Below are positions 15,682 to 26,659 of a stretch of 64,000 nt of DNA, piece by piece. The DNA comes from an uncultured Bacteroidales bacterium (lineage in GTDB: Bacteria; Bacteroidota; Bacteroidia; Bacteroidales; UBA932), in NCBI GenBank assembly GCA_900321655.1, contig ONWU01000003.1, positions 1 to 64,000 on the forward strand, read 5' to 3'. Below the pieces are notes generated by a model. It was not told where the DNA came from. It saw nothing but the letters and a program-made list of their open reading frames with translations, and did no database searches. A program made the position numbers and the translations under genes. Positions within the stretch are counted from its first letter, which is position 1; every line of letters begins with the position of its first letter.

Positions 15682-16709
15682 AGGGCTTCCAGCAGAAGTT
15701 CGAAAAGACGGGGCTTGGCATAACGGTCAAGCTCCGTTTCTTTTATCCAGAAATATCCTTCCGGTAATTCCGGCCGATTTTCCGGCTCCCATAAGTAAAA
15801 GTCTGCCAGAATGGTACGATGTGTAAGCTGATGCTTTACGCCACTTCGTATGAGCGTGGGTTTTGCGATGGCCGAAGGAAATTGGTTTTTCGGGCTACTG
15901 CACGAAAAATAATTATCTTCGGCCGTGGGGCTTGTTACCAGCGGCTCGTATAGCCCTTGCCAGATGTCTCCGGGGCCGCGGCGTCGGATGGCGGTTTCTC
16001 CGTTAAATCGCACGTAGATGTAGCTGAAACGACGCTCTTGCACCTTGACAGCCGGTTTCTTGACAGGGAGAAGGTTCACCCGGCCCGTCCGGAAAGCATG
16101 GCAGGAGGGCTGCAGGGGGCAGGTGAGACAGGATGGATTCTGCGGCGTGCATTGCAGGGCTCCAAAATCCATCATTCCCTGGTTGAACCGGGCAGGTTCG
16201 TCGGGGGGAAGGAGCTTGTCGGCCAGGGCCGTGAATTCTTTTTTGGCCTCTGTGGTCCCTACGGGAGTGCTGATTCCGAAGTGCCGGGCCAGCACGCGGT
16301 ACACATTACCGTCTACGACGGCAGCCGGCAGGCCGAAGCAGATGGAGCCGATGGCGGCGGCGGTGTAGTCTCCCACGCCTTTAAGGGCCTTGATGCCTTC
16401 CAGGGTGTTGGGAAAGCCGCCCATTTCCACAATCTGGCGGGCGGCGGCGTGCAGGTTCCGGGCCCTGGAATAGTAGCCCAGACCTTCCCAGATACGCAAA
16501 ACCTCATCTTCTGAGGCTTCGGCCAGGTCTTTTACCGTAGGGAAGCGCTCCATGAACCGGTGCCAGTACGCCGTCCCCTGGGCTATGCGGGTCTGCTGGA
16601 GGATGATTTCACTGAGCCAGACCGCATACGGATTCCGGGTCCTCCGCCAGGGCAGATCCCTTTCGTTTTCGGAGTACCAGTCCAGGATGATGCGGCTGAA
16701 AGGATTCAC
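15678..16709 (-). CDS. mutY: Adenine DNA glycosylase MutY with in-frame palindromic insertion
   Basis: The enzyme removes adenine opposite 8-oxoguanine. Starting at the GTG at 16709, which overlaps the maf stop (GTGA), gives 343 residues; an earlier ATG would lie deep inside maf. WLSEIILQQTR carries the catalytic Glu. GVGDYTAAAIGSICFGLPA is the helix-hairpin-helix, VVDGNVYR carries the catalytic Asp, and the Fe-S cluster is C-x6-C-x2-C-x5-C (CTPQNPSC to LQPSC). In the C-terminal NUDIX-like domain, between GLYEPLV and KHQLTHRTI, about 25 extra residues are encoded by a palindrome (15870-15924). The catalytic core is intact, so the insertion is probably tolerated. Confidence 0.92.
   Translation of the reverse strand: MNPFSRIILDWYSENERDLPWRRTRNPYAVWLSEIILQQTRIAQGTAYWHRFMERFPTVKDLAEASEDEVLRIWEGLGYYSRARNLHAAARQIVEMGGFPNTLEGIKALKGVGDYTAAAIGSICFGLPAAVVDGNVYRVLARHFGISTPVGTTEAKKEFTALADKLLPPDEPARFNQGMMDFGALQCTPQNPSCLTCPLQPSCHAFRTGRVNLLPVKKPAVKVQERRFSYIYVRFNGETAIRRRGPGDIWQGLYEPLVTSPTAEDNYFSCSSPKNQFPSAIAKPTLIRSGVKHQLTHRTILADFYLWEPENRPELPEGYFWIKETELDRYAKPRLFELLLEAL
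15870..15924 (-). repeat. 55-bp palindromic element, copy 2, in frame inside mutY
   Basis: GGCCGAAG at 15870-15877 pairs with CTTCGGCC at 15917-15924, and the inner arms pair too (AAATTGGTTTTTCG against CGAAAAATAATT), around a short loop. On the mutY strand it reads in the same frame as the copy at 552-602, giving DNYFSCSSPKNQF. The outermost arm bases differ between the two copies, but each copy is self-complementary, which points to selection for the fold. Confidence 0.85.
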
Positions 16710-17302
16710 AGGAAACGTTTTAGGGCTTCGTACACGCGCTGGACGGGGAAGCCCACCACGTTGAAGTAAGAGCCCTCGATGCGGGTGATGCCGATGTGGC
16801 CGATCCACTCCTGGATGGCGTAGGCGCCCGCTTTGTCAAAAGGCTTGTAAGTGTCTACGTAATAGGATATTTCTTCGTTGGAGAGCTCCTTGAACCAGAC
16901 TTCGGTGGTAACGTCGAAAGTCTCTTCACGGCTGGCGTCCCTGAGGGTGACGGCAGTGGTGACGTGGTGTTTTCGGCCGGAGAGGTCCCGGAGCATCCGG
17001 CAGGCGTCTTCCCGGTCCCTGGGTTTTCCCAGGATTTCTCCGGGCCGGTCTTCCGTGGCAGGAAGGATGACCATGGTATCGGCCGTGATGAGGATTTCGT
17101 TCTCTTTTAAAGGCCGATGAAAACCGTGGGACTTGCCCTGGGCCATCAGCCGGGGTACCTGGCCGTAGGGGACTTCTTGTCCGAATCTTTCCTCGAAGTT
17201 ATTATTTGTATCTACCTCAAAATCAATATCTAATCCTTTAAGCAATTCTCTTCTTCTTGGAGAATTGCTGCCCAGGATGATGTGCTTTCCTTTGAGATCC
17301 AT
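16706..17302 (-). CDS. maf: Maf family nucleotide pyrophosphatase
   Basis: The 198-residue protein begins with ILGSNSPRRRELL, the Maf signature, and continues with ITADTMVILP and EKAGAYAIQEW-like blocks (here DKAGAYAIQEW). Maf proteins hydrolyse dTTP, UTP or modified nucleotides and help to keep them out of DNA and RNA. The ATG overlaps the stop of the HAD gene (ATGA), and its stop overlaps the GTG of mutY, so the genes are translationally coupled. Confidence 0.92.
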   Translation of the reverse strand: MDLKGKHIILGSNSPRRRELLKGLDIDFEVDTNNNFEERFGQEVPYGQVPRLMAQGKSHGFHRPLKENEILITADTMVILPATEDRPGEILGKPRDREDACRMLRDLSGRKHHVTTAVTLRDASREETFDVTTEVWFKELSNEEISYYVDTYKPFDKAGAYAIQEWIGHIGITRIEGSYFNVVGFPVQRVYEALKRFL

Positions 17303-17823
17303 CAGAACTGCTTTTTGTAGGTTTCGGGATCAAAGATCCACTTGCCCTGTTTTCTCAGGGTCTTCTCGATGGCTTCCCGCAGGCAGCCTTTCCCGCCGGG
17401 GGCGTCGGTCATCCAGTCGGCCACTTTCTGTACTTCCACTACCGCATCGGAGGGGCAGACGGCGCAGCCGCAGGCCTTCATGACTTCGATGTCCGGGACG
17501 TCGTCCCCAAAGTACATTACTTCTTTAGGTGAAAGTTTGTAACGATCGCAGAATAAGGTGAATTCCTCCATCTTGTTTCTACAGTGAAGGAATACGTCTT
17601 CGGACTTGACGCCGCTGGCCGTCATCCGTTTGCGGATGCTCTCCGAACTGCCGCCCGTAATCACGGCAACGGGAAAACCGTTCATCGCAGCCATGCGGAT
17701 GCCAAAGCCGTCCTTGGCGTCGTAGATGCGGAGAAAATCTCCATCCGTAGTGCAGAGAAGCGTGCCTTCCGTGGCCACGCCGTCGATATCGAAGGCGAAG
17801 GCTTTAATGGTCTTCAGATCCAT
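17302..17823 (-). CDS. kdsC: KdsC-like HAD phosphatase (3-deoxy-manno-octulosonate 8-phosphate phosphatase)
   Basis: The 173-residue protein has the HAD motifs FAFDIDGVATEG (nucleophile Asp), VITGGSSESI, and MYFGDDVPDIEVM (motif III Asp). Size and motifs match capless C0-type phosphatases of the KdsC family, which make Kdo for lipopolysaccharide. Similar proteins (YrbI, NeuC-linked) act on other sialic-acid-like sugars, so the substrate is probable rather than certain. It sits 3 bases after the DUF3467 gene and overlaps maf. Confidence 0.8.
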   Translation of the reverse strand: MDLKTIKAFAFDIDGVATEGTLLCTTDGDFLRIYDAKDGFGIRMAAMNGFPVAVITGGSSESIRKRMTASGVKSEDVFLHCRNKMEEFTLFCDRYKLSPKEVMYFGDDVPDIEVMKACGCAVCPSDAVVEVQKVADWMTDAPGGKGCLREAIEKTLRKQGKWIFDPETYKKQF

Positions 17824-17826
17824 CTC

Positions 17827-18174
17827 TTAAGACTTGCTGCCTCCTCCAAGCGGGCCGAAATCGGCCAGGTTAAAAGTGTTGCCGCCGGCCTGAGGGCCTT
17901 TTCCGCCACCCAGATCAATGACTCCGAACTGGGCCTCGTACTTGGAAATGTTGTCAAAAAGGGCATTCATCAGGCGCTTGGCGTGTTCCGGCGTCATGAT
18001 AATGCGGTTGCCGATCTCCGGCTTGGCGATGCCGGGGAGGGTGGTGGCAAAATCTATGATGAATTCGCTTCTGGAGTGGGAAATGATGGCCAGATTGGAG
18101 TAGCATCCCTTGGCCACTTCCGGTTTCAGTTCCAGACTGATCTGATTCTGGGGTTTGGGTTGATTGTTATCCAT
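17827..18174 (-). CDS. DUF3467 protein
   Basis: With the ATG at 18174 the protein has 115 residues (MDNNQPKPQNQ). An alternative start 30 bases upstream lies inside the probable leader. The blocks AKGCYSNLAIISHSRSEFI and IIMTPEHAKRLMNALFDNI define the DUF3467 family, common in Bacteroidota and of unknown function. The C-terminus is Gly-rich. It is the promoter-proximal gene of the operon DUF3467-kdsC-maf-mutY. Confidence 0.8.
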   Translation of the reverse strand: MDNNQPKPQNQISLELKPEVAKGCYSNLAIISHSRSEFIIDFATTLPGIAKPEIGNRIIMTPEHAKRLMNALFDNISKYEAQFGVIDLGGGKGPQAGGNTFNLADFGPLGGGSKS

Positions 18175-18186
18175 AAGACGTGTTAA

Positions 18187-18220
18187 TTTGTGCAAAATTA
18201 ACAAAATTTCCTTAAATTTG
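18187..18220 (+). promoter_or_regulatory. Promoter of valS
   Basis: TTTG (18187-18190) and TAAATTTG (18213-18220) are 22 bases apart, one base more than the usual spacing. The ATG follows 27 bases after the -7 box. It overlaps a divergent promoter. Confidence 0.55.
18193..18200 (-). promoter_or_regulatory. Divergent promoter -7 box (TAATTTTG) of the DUF3467-kdsC-maf-mutY operon
   Basis: Read on the minus strand this is TAATTTTG, a match to TAnnTTTG, 18 bases before the ATG at 18174. It lies inside the spacer of the valS promoter, so the two promoters must compete or be co-controlled. Confidence 0.5.
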
Positions 18221-18247
18221 TTGGATTGAAAAAACGTTAAATCCTAT

Positions 18248-20890
<2,643 letters not shown>

Positions 20891-20929
20891 TGATAAAACA
20901 AAATTGTTAAATGTAGTAACATTTTTGTT

Positions 20930-21343
20930 ATGGCTATTTTTAAGACTTCTTTCCCTGTCCGGTACTACGAAACGGATCAAATGGCGGTGGTTCACCACTC
21001 CAATTACATCCGTTACTTCGAGATAGCCCGGGACGAGATGATGGTCCAGCTGGGATTCCCTATTGAAAAGTGCGAAAAGGAACTGGGAGTGCTGGTCCCC
21101 ATCGTGTCTGTGGAATGCCACTTCCGGCATCCCGCCCGGATGGGAGATGTCCTCACGGCGACGGCCGAAGTGAACCGGGTTCCGATGGCCAAGATGGTCA
21201 TCAAGCAGACCGTTTATAACCAGGACGGTGTGCTTTGTGCGGAGGGGAGTGTTACCCTGGGATTCCTCAATAAGGAAACTTTTATGCCGGTGCGTTGTCC
21301 GGAGCCTGTGACCGAACTGTTTGAAAAATTCATTAATGCTTAA
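20930..21343 (+). CDS. YbgC-like acyl-CoA thioesterase (4HBT hot-dog fold)
   Basis: The 137-residue protein opens with [24 protein letters not shown], of which [15 protein letters not shown] is the 4-hydroxybenzoyl-CoA thioesterase motif with the active-site Asp. It should hydrolyse short acyl-CoA or acyl-ACP thioesters in the cytoplasm. It lies 39 bases after valS; that gap holds a small inverted repeat (AAATGT-AGTA-ACATTT, 20909-20924). tatA follows after 4 bases. Confidence 0.88.
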   Translation: MAIFKTSFPVRYYETDQMAVVHHSNYIRYFEIARDEMMVQLGFPIEKCEKELGVLVPIVSVECHFRHPARMGDVLTATAEVNRVPMAKMVIKQTVYNQDGVLCAEGSVTLGFLNKETFMPVRCPEPVTELFEKFINA

Positions 21344-21347
21344 TACT

Positions 21348-21554
21348 ATGCTTACTTACCCGCTTATGTTTGGAACCTGGGAGATTGTCCTCATTGTTCT
21401 TGTGATTGTTCTCCTTTTTGGTGGCAAGAAGATTCCTGAACTGATGAAGGGAGTCGGCAAGGGTGTCAAGAGTTTCAAGGAGGGAATGAACGAGGTGGAG
21501 AAGGAAATCAAGGATGTAGACGCTACCGTCGACAACAAGAAGGAAGAAAAGTAA
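21348..21554 (+). CDS. tatA: Twin-arginine translocase subunit TatA
   Basis: From the ATG at 21348 the protein has 68 residues: a short N-terminus, [20 protein letters not shown] as the single membrane helix, [17 protein letters not shown] as the amphipathic helix, and an acidic-basic tail. The family hinge FGGKKIPEL is clear. A start at 21366 (MFGTWE) is also possible. TatA forms the Tat pore with TatC, whose gene follows immediately. No tatB is seen, as is usual in this phylum. Confidence 0.9.
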   Translation: MLTYPLMFGTWEIVLIVLVIVLLFGGKKIPELMKGVGKGVKSFKEGMNEVEKEIKDVDATVDNKKEEK

Positions 21555-22310
21555 GTGGAGCAGAAGGACGTAGAAATGTCCTTCTGGGACCACATTGAGG
21601 CGCTGAGGGGAACGCTGCTCCACTCAGTGCTGGGGGTAGCTTTGGCTTCCATTGTATTTCTGGCTTTTCCTAAACCCCTCTTCAAAGTGGTCTTCTGGCC
21701 CACTCGGCCGGATTTTCCCCTGTATCGCCTCCCGGGCGTGGAGTTCTCGATGGATCTGATCAACATAGATTTGTCGGCCCAGTTCTTCTTTTACCTGAAG
21801 GTGGCGATGCTGTGCGGTCTGGTGCTGGCTTTTCCCTATGTGATCTGGGAAATCTGGAAATTCATTGCTCCGGCCCTGTACGAACACGAGAAGAAAGCGG
21901 TGAGCCGGGCATTCGGCCTTTCTTCCGCGCTTTTCTATCTGGGAGTGGCTGTGGGGTATTTTGTGGTATTGCCGGTTTGCTTGATTTTCTTTGTGAATTT
22001 TACGGTGAGCGATGCCATTGTCAATACCATCTCGCTCAGTTCCTATATGTCCCTTTTCACTTCGATGGTGTTCCTGATAGGGATTCTGTTTGAATTTCCT
22101 ACTGTGATCCTGGTTCTGTCCAGTCTGGGTGTGGTTACCAGGGATAACTTAAAGCAATGGCGCAAGTATGCGGTTGTAATTGTCTTAGTATTAGCCGCTT
22201 TAATTACACCAAGCGATCCTTTCTCTATGTTTGTCCTGGCCATTCCTCTGTATGGCCTGTTTGAATTCTCCATCCTCCTTTGCAGGAGGAAAGTTCCTGC
22301 TGAAGAATGA
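21555..22310 (+). CDS. tatC: Twin-arginine translocase subunit TatC
   Basis: The 251-residue polytopic membrane protein starts with a GTG directly after the tatA stop; an ATG at 21576 (MSFWDHIEALR) is an alternative. SFWDHIEALRGTLL is the N-terminal TatC motif, followed by six helices with FPYVIWEIWKFIAPALYEHEKK and the helix-5 region FEFPTVILVLSSLGVVT. It recognises twin-arginine signals. A likely substrate in the window is the oxidoreductase at 11773-13257. Its stop overlaps the ABC-F start. Confidence 0.95.
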   Translation: MEQKDVEMSFWDHIEALRGTLLHSVLGVALASIVFLAFPKPLFKVVFWPTRPDFPLYRLPGVEFSMDLINIDLSAQFFFYLKVAMLCGLVLAFPYVIWEIWKFIAPALYEHEKKAVSRAFGLSSALFYLGVAVGYFVVLPVCLIFFVNFTVSDAIVNTISLSSYMSLFTSMVFLIGILFEFPTVILVLSSLGVVTRDNLKQWRKYAVVIVLVLAALITPSDPFSMFVLAIPLYGLFEFSILLCRRKVPAEE

Positions 22311-24235
22311 TATCTGTCAGTAATGTAACCGTGGCCTACGGCAGCTATGTCCTGCTGGATGGGATTAATTTCCATATCAGCGAACAGGATAAGATTGGCC
22401 TGGTGGGTAAAAATGGTGCCGGCAAATCTACCTTGATGAAGCTTATAACAGGGGAGCAGTCGCCTACGAAAGGGAGTGTGGAAAAGCCCTCCGGCGTCAG
22501 GATCGGGTATCTGCCCCAAGTTATGGAGCATCACAAGGGGCATACCGTTCTCCAGGAAGTCCTTTCTGTCTTTGATCATATTCATTCTCTGGAAGACGAA
22601 TTGCACCGGATTACAGGTGAATTATCAAATAGAACGGATTATGAATCAAGCGATTACGCGTCTTTAATTGAACGTCTTAACGAAATAAATGATACCCTGG
22701 CGCTGGAATCCGGCCTGTCTCCGGAGGCCCGTGCTCAGAAGGTCCTGTTTGGCCTGGGGTTCAAAGAAGACGAACTGGGGCGAAAGACGGAAACCTTTTC
22801 CCAGGGTTGGAATATGCGGATAGAGCTGGCCAAAATCCTCCTCTCTTCACCTGAAGTATTACTTTTGGATGAGCCAACTAACCACCTTGATATTGAATCA
22901 ATTGAGTGGTTTGAAGATTACTTGAAGAGTTTCCGGGGATCGGTTCTTCTGGTTTCCCACGACCGCAAGTTCCTGGATAATGTCACCACTCGTACGGTGG
23001 AAATCATGCTGGGGCATATCCATGATTATAAAGTACCTTATAGTCAGTATGTCGGCCTCAGGGCAGAACGCCTGGCTCAGCAGACAGCTGCTTACGAAAA
23101 TCAGCAGCGGATGATTGAAAAGACGGAGGACTTCATCAATCGCTTCAGGAACAAGCCCACCAAGAGCAATCAGGTTCAGTCCCGTATCAAGGCCTTGGAG
23201 AAACTGGACCGGATAGAGATTGACGAAAGCGACAATTCCAAACTCTCTTTGAAATTTCCTCCTGCGGAACGCTCTGGAGATGTGGTATTTAAGGGAGTTG
23301 ACCTAAAGGTTGGCTACCCGCAGAAAGTAGTATTTTCCGATGCTCAGATAGAGATTAAAAGAGGGGAGAAGGTGGCTCTGATCGGCCGGAATGGAGAGGG
23401 AAAAACCACCCTGATGCGTGTGATCATGCGGGAATTGGATCCCATTTCCGGGGAGGCCCGTGTCGGGCACAATGTCCATATCGGCTATTATGCCCAGAAC
23501 CAGGAAGACATCCTGGACCCTTCCGAAACCGTTTTTGGCACGCTGGACCGCATTGCGGTGGGGGAGATCCGCACCAAACTGAGAGACATTCTGGGCGCTT
23601 TTCTCTTCAAGGGAGAGGATATCGACAAGAAGGTTTCTGTCCTCAGCGGAGGAGAGCGGGCACGGCTGGGCATGGCCAAGCTGATGCTCTCTCCTTATAA
23701 TGTATTGGCGCTGGATGAACCCACCAACCACATGGACATCCGCTCCAAGGATGTGCTCAAGCAAGCCCTCAAGTCTTTCGACGGCACTCTGATTGTGGTA
23801 TCGCACGACAGGGATTTCCTGGACGGCCTGGTGGACAAGCTCTACGAATTCCGGGACGGGAAGGTGAAAGAACATCTGGGCGGCGTGCAGGAATTCCTGC
23901 AAAAACGGAAACTGGAATCCCTCCAGGAACTGGAGAGAAACCATCCGGCCCCTGCTGAGGCTGAGGAGAAGCCGGCTCAGAAGAAAGAATCGGCCCAGGC
24001 CTTCCAGGCGCAGAAGTTTATTTCCAAAGAGCAGCGGAAAATCCAGAACCGGGTGAGTTTCCTGGAAAAGGAGATTGAAAAGCGGGAAAAGCGGATGGGG
24101 GAGATTGAGACAGTTCTTGCCAACCCCTCCGAAAAGGATGATATTATGGAACTGACGCGGGAGTACCTGGAACTCAAACGGGCCCTGGATGCCGATACGG
24201 ATGAGTGGACCCTGCTGATGGAGCAATTGGATTAG
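22307..24235 (+). CDS. ABC-F family ATPase
   Basis: The 642-residue soluble protein has two ABC domains and no membrane part. Domain 1 has GKNGAGKSTLM (Walker A) and LLLDEPTNHLDIESIEWFE; domain 2 has GRNGEGKTTLM, LSGGERARLG and LALDEPTNHMDIRS. The linker between the domains contains the long charged helix typical of ABC-F, and the C-terminal coiled coil (about 560-640) is as in Uup/YheS. Members act on ribosomes or replication intermediates. The ATG overlaps the tatC stop (ATGA). The domain-1 signature is degenerate (FSQGWNMRIE), as is usual in ABC-F. Confidence 0.93.
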   Translation: MISVSNVTVAYGSYVLLDGINFHISEQDKIGLVGKNGAGKSTLMKLITGEQSPTKGSVEKPSGVRIGYLPQVMEHHKGHTVLQEVLSVFDHIHSLEDELHRITGELSNRTDYESSDYASLIERLNEINDTLALESGLSPEARAQKVLFGLGFKEDELGRKTETFSQGWNMRIELAKILLSSPEVLLLDEPTNHLDIESIEWFEDYLKSFRGSVLLVSHDRKFLDNVTTRTVEIMLGHIHDYKVPYSQYVGLRAERLAQQTAAYENQQRMIEKTEDFINRFRNKPTKSNQVQSRIKALEKLDRIEIDESDNSKLSLKFPPAERSGDVVFKGVDLKVGYPQKVVFSDAQIEIKRGEKVALIGRNGEGKTTLMRVIMRELDPISGEARVGHNVHIGYYAQNQEDILDPSETVFGTLDRIAVGEIRTKLRDILGAFLFKGEDIDKKVSVLSGGERARLGMAKLMLSPYNVLALDEPTNHMDIRSKDVLKQALKSFDGTLIVVSHDRDFLDGLVDKLYEFRDGKVKEHLGGVQEFLQKRKLESLQELERNHPAPAEAEEKPAQKKESAQAFQAQKFISKEQRKIQNRVSFLEKEIEKREKRMGEIETVLANPSEKDDIMELTREYLELKRALDADTDEWTLLMEQLD

Positions 24236-24238
24236 CTT

Positions 24239-25321
24239 ATGATTTACGACTCGCATATGGATACTCCTTCCCAGCTGATGCGGCTGAGGAACCTGGAGAT
24301 TGACAACCCGCAGGCCCACGTGGACCTTCCCAAGATGAAAGCCGGAAGGGTAGACGGAGCCTTTTTCGCTCTCTATACTCCGCCGGAAATGTTTCCGGAT
24401 GCGGCTACCCGCTATGCCCTGGAGATGATTTCGGCCGTTTATGATGTGGCCGATGCCAATCCGGACAACGTGGCGGTCACCTTTACTCCTGAAGAGGCGG
24501 CTCGCAACCGGGAGGAGGGGATTATCTCCCTGTTCATGGGAATGGAGAACGGGGCTCCCATCCAGGAGTCGCTTTCGCTCCTGAGAACCTTCTACCGTCT
24601 GGGCGTGAGCTATTTAACGCTTACGCACAACGGAGACAATGCCATTGCCGACAGTGCCGCCGAAGGAAAGCGCTGGGGGGGGCTGAGCCCTTTCGGCCGG
24701 CAGGTGGTGGCCGAAATGAATGCTCTGGGAATGATGATAGACCTTTCCCATGCATCAGACCAGACCTTCTGGGACTGCATCAAACTGTCGGAGGCTCCGA
24801 TTGTGGCCACGCATTCCTGCTGCCGCTCCCTTTGCAGTCACCGCCGCAACCTAACGGACGAGATGCTGCAGGCGTTGGGGGAGAAGGACGGTTACGTGGG
24901 AATCAATTACAACCCAGGTTTTCTCTCGGATGATTTTGGTAAGGATCCCCGGGAGGCGGCGTTGCTGGATGAAGGGGAGAAAGTGGAAGAAGCCTTCATT
25001 CAGGACCCCGGTAATGCCGAAAAAGTAAAAGCCTGGCTGCGGATGCAAGAGCGGCTGAAGAAAGAGATCAGGCGTCCGGGAGTGAAAGAGATTGCCGATC
25101 ATATAGACCATGCCGTAAAGTGGGCGGGGATCGACCACGTAGGAATCGGCTCCGATTTTGACGGTATTCTTCTTCCTCCTGCCGATGTGGAAAACATTGG
25201 ACAGTCCGATGTCCTTTGGGAAGAACTGAGGCGTCGCGGATACGCTCAAGAGCAGATTGACAAGATTTCCGGTGCCAATTTGATGGAAGTATGGAAAAGA
25301 GTCATAAAGTGCTCTGAATAA
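24239..25321 (+). CDS. Membrane dipeptidase family (M19) dipeptidase
   Basis: The 360-residue protein shows the M19 zinc sites: YDSHMDTPSQ (HxD), MGMENG, ATHSCCRSLCSHRRN and GIGSDFDG. It has no signal peptide, so it is probably cytoplasmic and hydrolyses dipeptides, perhaps including D-residue dipeptides. It is the last gene of the valS group and is followed by a strong hairpin terminator. Confidence 0.9.
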   Translation: MIYDSHMDTPSQLMRLRNLEIDNPQAHVDLPKMKAGRVDGAFFALYTPPEMFPDAATRYALEMISAVYDVADANPDNVAVTFTPEEAARNREEGIISLFMGMENGAPIQESLSLLRTFYRLGVSYLTLTHNGDNAIADSAAEGKRWGGLSPFGRQVVAEMNALGMMIDLSHASDQTFWDCIKLSEAPIVATHSCCRSLCSHRRNLTDEMLQALGEKDGYVGINYNPGFLSDDFGKDPREAALLDEGEKVEEAFIQDPGNAEKVKAWLRMQERLKKEIRRPGVKEIADHIDHAVKWAGIDHVGIGSDFDGILLPPADVENIGQSDVLWEELRRRGYAQEQIDKISGANLMEVWKRVIKCSE

Positions 25322-25344
25322 GGATATTAGGTTGATTTAAGCCA

Positions 25345-25389
25345 AAAAGAAACACAAATGTTATAACTGTTAACATTTGTGTTTCTTTT
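25345..25389. terminator. Bidirectional terminator with a 19-bp perfect stem
   Basis: 25345-25363 and 25371-25389 are perfectly complementary over 19 bp, with a 7-base loop. The outer ends are A-rich on one side and T-rich on the other, so it can stop transcription from the dipeptidase (plus) and from cinA (minus). Confidence 0.9.
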
Positions 25390-25405
25390 ATTTATAGTCA
25401 AGAAA

Positions 25406-26659
25406 TTAGATTTCTTCGAGGATTTGCAGCCTCAGGAAGTTCAAGGCCGATGCCGCGAAGCGCTCAATGTTTCGGAGGCGGTCGTTTTTGTAATTGTATT
25501 TGACCGTAACGGTGTGCCGGGGAGTGGCCACTCCCACCCAGACGGTTCCTTCCGGATTGAACTCATCTCCTCCCGGACCGGCCAGTCCGGTGGTGGCAAC
25601 GGAGTAGTCGCTGCCCGTGAGCTTCCTCACTCCTTCGGCCATGGCCGCCGCCACTTCCGAACTGACCACTCCAAATTTTTCTATGGTTTGGGAGGGAACT
25701 CCCAGAACTTTTTCTTTCACACAGATGGCATAAGATGTGACGGAGCCCAGGAAGTATGCCGATGAGCCGGGCACAGATGTGAACAGGTGAGCTATTTCTC
25801 CTCCTGTACAGGATTCTGCACAGGAGACCGTGAGGGAATGCTGTTTCAGAAGTTTGCCCAGCTGGGTTTCCAGGTTGGAATCTTCGTCGGCATAAACCAA
25901 CGGGCCCAGGATAGATTTCAGTTGCTCCATCCGGGCTTCCATTTTCTTCCTTTCTTCTTCAGGGTCTCCTCCATAGCAGGATAGCCGGAGCCGGATGCCG
26001 GTGAGGGGATTGGGAAGATACGCCAGGTGCATCTCCTCCGGGAGAGCATCTTCCCAGGAGGCAATGCGTTCCGACAGGGCACTCTCCGCTATTCCGTATA
26101 CCATTATGTTCCGATGGAGTATGCTGGAAAGCTGTTGGTGCTGCCGGATGTCTTCCAGAACGGAGGGGATGGCGCCCACCGCTTCGTGGGGTACCCCGGG
26201 CAGGGAATACAGCGTTCCTCCTCCTTTCACATTCCTGAAAATCATGATGGGAGCCGTTCCCAGCTGGTTCACGAGGACTTCGGCGGTATCCGGAACATCG
26301 GCCTGGGCCAGATTGATGGGGAGGACGTCCAGTCCCCGGCTCTGGAGGATGGAATGCACTTTTTCCAGCTGACCGGGATGTCTTACCAGGCTTTTGCTGC
26401 CGGTGAGACGGGCCAGCACACCTTTGGTGATATCGTCTTTGGTGGGTCCCAGGCCCCCCGTCGTGATTACAACATCGTTCTGGGCCAGTTCCCGGGTGAG
26501 GGTGGATTCTATTTCATCGGCCCGGTCTCCTATGGAGAGCATCCTGCATACGTGCAGGCCGATTTCTTCCAAGGCAATGGCCAGATGCCTGGAGTTGGTG
26601 TCCAGAACCTGGCCAATCAGAATTTCGTCACCGATGGTAACGATACAGGCTTTTTTCAT
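25406..26659 (-). CDS. cinA: CinA family nicotinamide-nucleotide amidase / competence-damage protein
   Basis: The 417-residue protein has two domains. The N-terminal one is MoaB/MogA-like (ITIGDEILIGQVLDTNSRH and TTGGLGPTKDDITK). The C-terminal one is the CinA amidase (CAESCTGGEIAHLFTSVPG and ATTGLAGPGG), which deamidates NMN in pyridine-nucleotide recycling. The gene is full length and starts inside the end of the PyrD-like gene (ATGA), so it is co-transcribed with it. Confidence 0.93.
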   Translation of the reverse strand: MKKACIVTIGDEILIGQVLDTNSRHLAIALEEIGLHVCRMLSIGDRADEIESTLTRELAQNDVVITTGGLGPTKDDITKGVLARLTGSKSLVRHPGQLEKVHSILQSRGLDVLPINLAQADVPDTAEVLVNQLGTAPIMIFRNVKGGGTLYSLPGVPHEAVGAIPSVLEDIRQHQQLSSILHRNIMVYGIAESALSERIASWEDALPEEMHLAYLPNPLTGIRLRLSCYGGDPEEERKKMEARMEQLKSILGPLVYADEDSNLETQLGKLLKQHSLTVSCAESCTGGEIAHLFTSVPGSSAYFLGSVTSYAICVKEKVLGVPSQTIEKFGVVSSEVAAAMAEGVRKLTGSDYSVATTGLAGPGGDEFNPEGTVWVGVATPRHTVTVKYNYKNDRLRNIERFAASALNFLRLQILEEI

